DNA of 64,000 nt from CAVWUA01 sp963758025. Its GTDB lineage: Bacteria; Planctomycetota; Planctomycetia; Isosphaerales; Isosphaeraceae. Positions 57,990-64,000 of the stretch are shown piece after piece. The notes below the pieces were generated by a model that was not told the origin of the DNA, ran no database searches, and worked only from the letters and a program-made list of their open reading frames with translations. The translations under genes were made by a program, and so were the position numbers. Location of the stretch: contig CAVWUA010000031.1 of assembly GCA_963758025.1 (NCBI GenBank), positions 16,373 through 80,372 on the forward strand, written 5' to 3'. The first letter of the stretch is position 1. The number at the start of each line of letters is the position of its first letter.

Positions 57990-58871
57990 TCACCAGACCT
58001 GGATTTGAAGTTCCAGCTCGTAACCGAACTGCTGCCAGACGCGCTGGCGGATCTGGTCGATGAGCGTCAGGACGTCCTCGGCGGTCGCCCCTTGCTGGGC
58101 AACGATGTAATTGGCGTGGCGGTCGGAAACCTCCGCGCCGCCGACTTTCGCGCCTTTCAGGCCCGCCTGTTCGATCAGCAGGCCGGCGGAAACATCGGGC
58201 CTCGGGTTCTTGAAGATGCAGCCGGAGGACTGATGGCCGTACGGCTGGTTCTCCTTCTTGACGATCCAGATGCGCCGCATGCGCCGGACGACGGCCTCGG
58301 GGTCTTCCTGTTCCAGCTCGAAGACGGTGGAGAGGATCACCGGCTCGTCCAGGTTCGACCAGCGGTAGCCGAAGCTGAGCTCGTCGGGGCCGCGTTCCTG
58401 GATCTCGATATGGTTGTCGATGACCGTCGCGCGGCGGGCGAACTGGCCGATGGTCCCCTGGCGGCCACCGGAGTTGCCCCGCAGGGCGCCGCCGACGGTG
58501 CCGGGGATTCCGGTCAGGGTCTCCAGCCCCGCCAGCCCGGCGCGGGCCGTCTGGGAGATCAGGGCGGTCAGGGGGACCGCCGCGCCGACCTCGACCCGGT
58601 TGCCCTCGATCGTGACGTCGGAGAAGGCCGGGCTTTCCAGGTGGATCACGACCCCCGGCACCCCTGGATCGCGCACGAGGACGTTCGAGCCGCCGCTGAG
58701 CACGCGGTACGGCAGGTTCTCCTCCTGACAGCGCTTCAGGAGCGCGACCAGTTCCTCGGCGTTCCGCGGACGGGCCATGTACTCCGCCGGCCCTCCCAGG
58801 CGGAACCAGGTCAAGGGGGCGAGCGGCTCATCGGGCTTGACGAACGCGCTGAACTCGTCGAGTGGCGGCAT
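57990..58871 (-). CDS. murB: UDP-N-acetylenolpyruvoylglucosamine reductase MurB
   Basis: 293 aa. It has the FAD-binding TWFRLGGPAEYMARPRN and VLSGGSNVLVRD, the GIPGTVGGALRGNSGG region, FGYRWSN, and the C-terminal catalytic loop PYGHQSSGCIFKNP. MurB reduces enolpyruvyl-UDP-GlcNAc to UDP-MurNAc for peptidoglycan. The usual catalytic Ser of the SAGSxFKNP-type loop is Cys218 here, which some MurBs also have. Type II (no tail insert). The presence of murB argues for a peptidoglycan wall in this organism. Start at 58871. Confidence 0.94.
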   Translation of the reverse strand: MPPLDEFSAFVKPDEPLAPLTWFRLGGPAEYMARPRNAEELVALLKRCQEENLPYRVLSGGSNVLVRDPGVPGVVIHLESPAFSDVTIEGNRVEVGAAVPLTALISQTARAGLAGLETLTGIPGTVGGALRGNSGGRQGTIGQFARRATVIDNHIEIQERGPDELSFGYRWSNLDEPVILSTVFELEQEDPEAVVRRMRRIWIVKKENQPYGHQSSGCIFKNPRPDVSAGLLIEQAGLKGAKVGGAEVSDRHANYIVAQQGATAEDVLTLIDQIRQRVWQQFGYELELQIQVW

Positions 58872-59262
58872 CGGCTCCCTTTCCCCTGCCCCTTCTGCCG
58901 GGTGCGAACGGAATCACCCTGGCCCCGCCGCTTCCCTGGACCGTGACTGAGGCTCCGCCGTCTGTCTCGCAAAAACGGAGCGAGCGTCCGAAGACATGGC
59001 CTTGTCGGCGGGTTCTGTCCGTATAGATCGCGGACATCCTAGCTCGGTCCGGGTTGACCGTCAAGCAACCCTTGAGCCCCGGCAGCGACGGACAGGCCCT
59101 CCGGCGCGGGGGATTCCCTCGATCGGGAGCACTCAAAAAAACGCGACGGAGACCGGATTTCCCGATCTCCGCCGCGACGATTGCGGCACGGTCGCCAGGC
59201 TCCGCTCCCCTCCCTGTCGTCGGGAAGAGACGCCGGCAGCAATCACAGTATCGGGGAAAGCC
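58872..59262. other. Intergenic region upstream of murB
   Basis: 391 bp holding the murB promoter (not clearly identified) and, at its right end, the terminator of the small membrane protein gene. Several short frames exist, none convincing. Confidence 0.5.
59135..59176 (-). terminator. Rho-independent terminator of the small membrane protein gene
   Basis: Minus-strand stem cgcggcggagatcggg / tccggtctccgtcgcg (with G-U pairs) around a short loop, followed at once by ttttttt (59141-59135). A textbook intrinsic terminator. Confidence 0.85.
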
Positions 59263-59523
59263 TTACTCGGACCCTTCCAGCTTGACCACCTTGTTGTACA
59301 GCCCCAGCAAGAGGATGGTGGGGACCCAGTGCCCGACGAACTGCGAATCGGTCTTCCGGCCCGCCAGGTGCAGGGCGGCCGACAGGCCGATCGACCCGAG
59401 GGCCAGGCCCAGATAGACGCTCGAAGGGACCGCGCTGGTATACCGTTCGATGGTCTTGGTCAACTCGCCCTCACCACGGTTCCGTGGCTGAACGCCCATT
59501 TCTCCGAATGTCGCGCGCGACAT
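59263..59523 (-). CDS. Small membrane protein of unknown function
   Basis: 86 aa from the ATG at 59523. The N-terminal part is charged (GEGELTKTIERYTSAVPSS). Two hydrophobic spans (VYLGLALGSIGLSAALHLAG, then VPTILLLGLYNKVVKL) follow around a TDSQFVGHW loop, as in small two-span planctomycete membrane proteins. Function unknown. Ends at a strong terminator; lies 128 bp from the M14 peptidase gene. Confidence 0.75.
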   Translation of the reverse strand: MSRATFGEMGVQPRNRGEGELTKTIERYTSAVPSSVYLGLALGSIGLSAALHLAGRKTDSQFVGHWVPTILLLGLYNKVVKLEGSE

Positions 59524-59651
59524 GAAACACTCCTCGTTTGACTGCGAAATCCATCGTTGCGCGGGCGGAATCGGTCGGGCGGAATGGCGCGAGGTGGTGC
59601 AAGTCGCGCGCCACGGCCGATGCTTTTCCGCGGGCCGTCGCGCCGGAACGG

Positions 59652-62255
59652 TCACGAGGCCGGGCCGGTCCCGCCTCGGAGCAGGGCGTTGAACAGGAGC
59701 CGGAAGGTGGCGTGCGTCTGGCCGCGGTGCTGCGGGGGAAAGGCGAAGAGGATCACCCGGCCCTGGCCCTCGGGCAGATCGACCAGCGCGGCCTGGTCCT
59801 GGAGCTTCTCGGGACCGAGCAGCCAGCCGCTCTCCAGCACGTCGGACTTCGCGTAACGCGCGGCGACGACCGTCGTCGGCGGGGGGTCGTTCAGTTCGAA
59901 CGCCAGCGAGCGATCGAAGTAGGCCGGACCGACCTCGGGCATCCCCAGGGTCAGGAGCGTCGGATGTCCGCGATCGGGACGGTAATCCAGCCGGACGATC
60001 GACCCGGGGCCGTAGAACGTCGCGGTGTTCAGGCCCCGAAGCACGTCCTTGACGGGCAGGCCGAGCACGTCGATGGCCCACGTGCAGGAATCTTCCAGGC
60101 AGACCAGAACTCCGCCCCGCCGGACGAATTCGCGGACGGCGTCGGCCCCCTCCTGGCCGAGACCGCCGACATATTGCGGCTCGGTCTCGTCCTCCTTGAA
60201 CCCCTCGCGGAGCGTCCGGGGGCCGATCGACGGGATGAGCAGGCAGTCGATCCGCTCGTTCAGGCCCCCCGCGCGGAGGTCGGCGTTGTGGAGCGTCTCG
60301 AACGGCACGCGGTACTCCTCCAGCACGAGCCGGGTCCAGCCCTCGTCCATGCTCGGTTCCCAAGGCTGGTAGAGCCCGATTCGCTGCGGGCGGACCCGCG
60401 TCGTTTTTGACGCGTCCGAAGCTTCCAGGGTCCCCCGAAGCCCCAGCACGCGGGTCGAGACCCCCGGCAGCACGTCGTCGAGCACGGCCCGCGCCCGGTC
60501 GTCGGCGGGAATCAGCAGCGAGCCGCCGGGAAGGTCGGTCCCGCCGAGCGTGATCGTCTGGTTCGCGTTCACCAGATCGACCGCGATCCCCGCCTTCAGC
60601 AAGGCGTTCAGTACGACGAAATCGTCATTGGCCCGGTTGCGAATCGCATAGAAGTCGGGCGGCTCGGGACCGTCGATCCCTCCGGAAGGCGGCTCGACCC
60701 GCTCGACGGCCTCGGCGCGGGCTTCGAACGGCGCGGCGATCGTCACGGAGCGGACGCCCATCTGCAAGGGCAAGGTCCACCCGGCCACGTCGTACGGATG
60801 CTCGGCCTCGCCGCTGGCGGTGAAGCGGTCGGGGTAATCCTGCCGCTCCATCATGTCCTTCAGGTGGGGCCGGTACGGCTGCGACGCCGGCAAGATCCAG
60901 CTCCCCTCCGGGAACGACTGCCCCTCGGCCCGGAATGGCGCGGAGGCCCGCAAGACCTCGATCCCCGTCTCCCGGAGAATCCCGACCATCCTCGCCGCGC
61001 GGCCGGGATCATCCTGCCCGGCCGGCACGACCCACGCATAGGGGGGCTCCGATTTGCCCTGCTCGATCGCGTCGAGGGCCAGGTCCCGGTAATTCTCCTG
61101 GAACTGATCGGCGTAACGCGCGGCCAGGGTCAACAGGGAACGGGCACAGATCAGCTCGTAGTCCACGATGTCGCGCAGGTGCCACCATCCCCCCGGCCAC
61201 GGATCGACGAAGTTGACCGTCGGCTCGTGGTTCGGAAACCCACGCCCGCCGCCGCGTAACTGGTCGCGGCTCAGGAAGACCGGCGACGCCAGGCGAACGC
61301 TCGCCGCCTCGGTCAGGACGCCGACCATGTTGTGCCGCTGGGGGACCGTCCGGTTGCCGCCGTTCCACCAGTTGTCGTACAGGGCATTGGTCAGGACACC
61401 CGATTTGCCTGATCTGGCAAGTTCCGCCGCCATGTGCGCGCCGATCAGGAAGATCCCCTGGTGAATTCTCGGGTCGAGGTTCGGGTTGACCGGGTCGAAG
61501 AACGGCGGCACGAACAGCCGCGCTCCCTGGCTGCCCATCTGGTGAACGTCGTAGGTGATCGTCGGGAACCACTCGTGGTAGAGCAAGCGGGTCAGCAGGC
61601 GCGTTTCCTTCAGGTTGAGCATGAACCAGTCGCGGTTCGTGTCGTGCCCGGCGTACTTGTGATACAGGTGGGGCATGCCGGACCCTTCCCAGGGGGTCCC
61701 TTTGGAACGCTCGTACCAGTCGGCGACCTTGTCCACGCCGTCGGGGTTGGCCGAGGGGACCAGGAGCAGGATCGTCCCGTCGAGCCGCTCGCGGGTCGCC
61801 GGGTCGTCGCCGGTGGCCAGCTCGTGCAGCAAGTCCATCGCCATGTGGGTCGAGGCGGTCTCGCTCGAATGGATCGAGCAGGTGATCAGGACGACCGGCT
61901 TGCTCTGGGGGACGATCTCGTCCGGGCCCGCCAGGGCCAGGGTGCGCCGGGGATCGGCCAGTTGACGCTGGAGGTCCTGGTAACGATCGAGCTGGTTCAG
62001 CGTCTCGGCGCTGGAGACGATGGCGACGATGTACGGCCGGCCCTCGGTCGTCTTGCCCAGCTCGCGCACGAGCACGCGGTCGGAGGCATCATCGACCTGC
62101 CGGAAGTACTCGACGACGCTCTGCCAGTGGGCCAGGTGAAAATCGGCCCCCGGCGCGAAGCCCAGATGATCCTCCGGGCTGGGCACGTCGGCGGCGTGAA
62201 CCCTCAACGCGACCAGCAACAAGACCAGGGAAACGATCGTTGCACGCCTCGGCAT
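59652..62255 (-). CDS. M14-family zinc carboxypeptidase, exported
   Basis: 867 aa. It has a signal peptide (TIVSLVLLLVALRVHA). The M14 zinc motif is VVLITCSIHSSETAS (His129, Glu132), with a third ligand His238 in TYDVHQMGS. LLVPSANPDGVDKV and HKYAGHDTNRDWFMLN are typical of large bacterial M14 members. The second half (~500 residues), including ADDRARAVLDDVL and a glutamine-amidotransferase-like VREFVRRGGVLVCLED segment, is probably a non-catalytic region common in this subfamily. Likely trims peptides outside the cytoplasm. Confidence 0.88.
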   Translation of the reverse strand: MPRRATIVSLVLLLVALRVHAADVPSPEDHLGFAPGADFHLAHWQSVVEYFRQVDDASDRVLVRELGKTTEGRPYIVAIVSSAETLNQLDRYQDLQRQLADPRRTLALAGPDEIVPQSKPVVLITCSIHSSETASTHMAMDLLHELATGDDPATRERLDGTILLLVPSANPDGVDKVADWYERSKGTPWEGSGMPHLYHKYAGHDTNRDWFMLNLKETRLLTRLLYHEWFPTITYDVHQMGSQGARLFVPPFFDPVNPNLDPRIHQGIFLIGAHMAAELARSGKSGVLTNALYDNWWNGGNRTVPQRHNMVGVLTEAASVRLASPVFLSRDQLRGGGRGFPNHEPTVNFVDPWPGGWWHLRDIVDYELICARSLLTLAARYADQFQENYRDLALDAIEQGKSEPPYAWVVPAGQDDPGRAARMVGILRETGIEVLRASAPFRAEGQSFPEGSWILPASQPYRPHLKDMMERQDYPDRFTASGEAEHPYDVAGWTLPLQMGVRSVTIAAPFEARAEAVERVEPPSGGIDGPEPPDFYAIRNRANDDFVVLNALLKAGIAVDLVNANQTITLGGTDLPGGSLLIPADDRARAVLDDVLPGVSTRVLGLRGTLEASDASKTTRVRPQRIGLYQPWEPSMDEGWTRLVLEEYRVPFETLHNADLRAGGLNERIDCLLIPSIGPRTLREGFKEDETEPQYVGGLGQEGADAVREFVRRGGVLVCLEDSCTWAIDVLGLPVKDVLRGLNTATFYGPGSIVRLDYRPDRGHPTLLTLGMPEVGPAYFDRSLAFELNDPPPTTVVAARYAKSDVLESGWLLGPEKLQDQAALVDLPEGQGRVILFAFPPQHRGQTHATFRLLFNALLRGGTGPAS

Positions 62256-62506
62256 GGTGGAGGTTCCTGTCGTTGTGGAACGGCGGAGTCAGGCCCCCAT
62301 GGTTAAGGCCGACCCCGGGCACGTCAAGCCTCGTGACCCACCCGGATTCCAATTCCATGCCTGGATTCAACCTCGCATTCGCGGCCCCATGAACGAAATC
62401 ATTTCCATTCCCTTGCTCTTGGTCGGGTATAGCTTATTATAGCAGCGGAGTTATTCTCCAGCACGGAGACGGTGTCGGGCTCTGCCATGAAGGGGGAGGG
62501 TTCCGG

Positions 62507-62950
62507 TCAGGGCGATGATTGCCCCGCCGTCTCCGGCCTGGTTCGGGGGCGTGGCGTCTCGCGGAGCATGCGATCGAGGTCCTCGATCCGCACCGGTTTG
62601 GAGACGAAGGCCTCCATCCCGATCGCGACGCAGGCGGCCCCGTCGGAGACGGGATCGCCGCCGCTGAGGGCGATCAGTCGCGGCGGTTGCTTGAGGACGC
62701 GCGACGCGAGTATCCGGCGCGCCGTCTCAAAGCCATCGAGCACGGGCAGTCCCAGATCGAGCAAGACCACGTCGTAGGGCTGCCGGACGACGGCCTCCAG
62801 AGCTTCCTGCCCGTCCCCCACCCCCTCGACGTGATGGCCACAGTACCCCAGGAGGTCCAGCATCATGTCCCGCGACTCCTGATCGTCCTCGACCAGCAGG
62901 ATGCGGAGTGGATCTGCCGCGGAGTGGTCCGCCCCGAGCACGCGTGTCAT
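62507..62950 (-). CDS. Single-domain response regulator
   Basis: 147 aa from the ATG at 62950. Receiver domain: RILLVEDDQESRDMM (acidic pair), DVVLLDLGLPVLDGFE (phosphoacceptor Asp65), IALSGGD (Ser at the T/S switch) and FVSKPVRIEDLDRML (Lys). No output domain, so it works as a phosphorelay or CheY-like switch, or interacts with a separate effector. No kinase gene is adjacent. A longer start at 63007 is possible. Confidence 0.9.
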   Translation of the reverse strand: MTRVLGADHSAADPLRILLVEDDQESRDMMLDLLGYCGHHVEGVGDGQEALEAVVRQPYDVVLLDLGLPVLDGFETARRILASRVLKQPPRLIALSGGDPVSDGAACVAIGMEAFVSKPVRIEDLDRMLRETPRPRTRPETAGQSSP

Positions 62951-63237
62951 GTTCCGATATCCTTCATGGAATGATCCGGGCGGCATCGGCCGGGTCTTGG
63001 CATCCATTCATCGATCAAACGCTCTTGCCGATCATCAGGAAAGAGCGAGGTCTTCAGTCGCCATCGGCGATGTCGCAACAGGAAAATCCGCGTGAATACG
63101 ACGCGGAATTCCGTGTTCGATCGATCGAATCGCACAGGCAATATATAGCCTGCCGCGTCGTGCCGGACAAGACACTTTTTACGAATAAGGGATTGCAGAC
63201 CTACAAATAATGACATAGCCGTCGGAATATGACGTTA

Positions 63238-64000
63238 TCAGAACAAGAGGATCACGTCGAAGGCCAGCGTGAACCGGCTGCTTCGGGTGCCGTCGTTGAA
63301 GGGCTGTTTGAATTGGGCCCAGTCGTAGCGAGCTTCGGGGCGAATCCAGAGCCAGTCGCGGGGCTTGAGGATCAGACCGAGGGTGGTCTCGTAGTACGTG
63401 TCGGCAACGCCGGTGGTGATGCCCTCGTCGTCGCGGTAGGCCTCCGCGCCAGACCCCCGTGACCCGGGGGTCGAACTCGTAGAGCAGCCAGTGGACCAGG
63501 CCGTACCACTCGGAGTTCTGGCTCGTGCCGCCGGGGCCGATGCCGGGCGTGTTGTCCTCGAAGACGGCGTCGAACTCGCCGACCTGGGTCAGCTTGTCGG
63601 TCCACTGGTGGGTCAGGACGGTGGAGAAGTAGCTGCGGATGTTCTTGGAGTATCCCAGGTTGCGCCGACCGCTGAGGAACGGTGGCGGCGTGATCGCGTT
63701 GGGCACGAACGTGCCGATGGTCGTGTCGCCACCGAGGAACTGCGGGAGCTGGTTCGGGCCGATGACCGTCGCGAAGGTGAACGTCGTGCGCTCGTCCCGG
63801 GAGGTCCAGCCGAGTCCGCCGATGTAGTTGTAGATATAACGCTCGTTCACCCAGCGATCCCAGCCATTGACCGCGCCGTTGAACAGGTTGATCCGGTTGG
63901 TCAGGTGAAAGGTGCTCAGGAAGCCGAAGAAGGTGAAGGGGGTGTAGGTCAGCGAGTACGGCCACGAGAGCAACGGGCGACGGATGGCGGGAATCTGCTC
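63238..64000 (-). CDS. BBP2-type outer-membrane beta-barrel porin-like protein, partial (frameshift near the C-terminus)
   Basis: The coding frame runs off the right edge, so the N-terminus is missing. The visible ~254 residues alternate strand segments with aromatic ends (FHLTNRINLFNGAVNGWDRWVN, YIGGLGWTSRDERTTFTFA, YFSTVLTHQWTDKLTQVGEFD, WYGLVHWLLYEFDPRVTGVW). After a frame change at about 63450 the end reads GLILKPRDWLWIRPEARYDW and FTLAFDVILLF, the terminal barrel strand with aromatic last residue. This matches putative beta-barrel porin-2 (BBP2). Outer-membrane location is expected; cargo unknown. Confidence 0.75.

Noticed and set aside
59263..60363. A 366-codon minus-strand frame covering the small membrane protein
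   Set aside because: Its upstream part is a shadow of the M14 peptidase gene; only the last 86 codons behave like a protein.

Overview
The window looks like a chromosome segment of a high-GC planctomycete, most likely of the Isosphaeraceae type. The evidence is three consecutive secreted proteins with the planctomycete LEPR-XLL N-terminal signature, a planctomycete-type cytochrome c (PSCyt1), a PEP-CTERM protein with its own ECF sigma factor, a short SecA, a DUF1570-like protease, an FG-GAP/ASPIC protein and a C30/C40 carotenoid gene set. No plasmid, prophage, IS element or CRISPR array was seen. Identity calls rest on recognised motifs only; no database search was possible.

Layout. 0-9 kb is housekeeping: a partial SNase-like nuclease, typA, fabI, a NUDIX hydrolase, and tig-clpP-clpP read leftward, then tRNA-Gly(GCC). 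9-15 kb holds an FHA protein, a LexA/CI-like regulator without the S24 catalytic residues, a PII protein, a lipoprotein, csrA and a papain-like protease. 15-26.4 kb is a leftward carotenoid cluster (crtE, crtI, crtB, crtC) split between crtI and crtB by a rightward block of three LEPR-XLL surface proteins. That block is bracketed by two ~120-bp direct repeats.

26.7-29.7 kb is a tightly overlapping operon: an AhpD-like redox protein with an in-frame UGA in its CxxC motif (a probable selenoprotein), then the 5-oxoprolinase genes pxpB-pxpA-pxpC. 29.8-39 kb holds a lipoprotein, cytochrome c, cupin, pdxJ, a DAHP synthase behind a Trp-rich leader peptide and terminator (a probable attenuator), a sigma/anti-sigma/PEP-CTERM operon, an HD hydrolase and an alpha/beta hydrolase. 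39-49 kb holds a membrane sensor fused to a sigma-54 activator, preceded by an array of GGCGCC-centred palindromes, then an ABC-2 permease, a methyltransferase and an FG-GAP protein. 49-64 kb holds a Hint-domain protein, a ROK kinase, a Tat-exported protease, a Uma2 nuclease, short SecA, an FtsQ-like protein, murB, an M14 carboxypeptidase, a response regulator and a partial BBP2-type porin.

A recurrent feature is apparent single-base frameshifts in at least 15 genes, including clpP, secA, crtE, crtI and pxpA. Several lie in G/C runs. Because essential genes are hit, sequencing or assembly indels are more likely than gene decay, and those genes are annotated across the shift.
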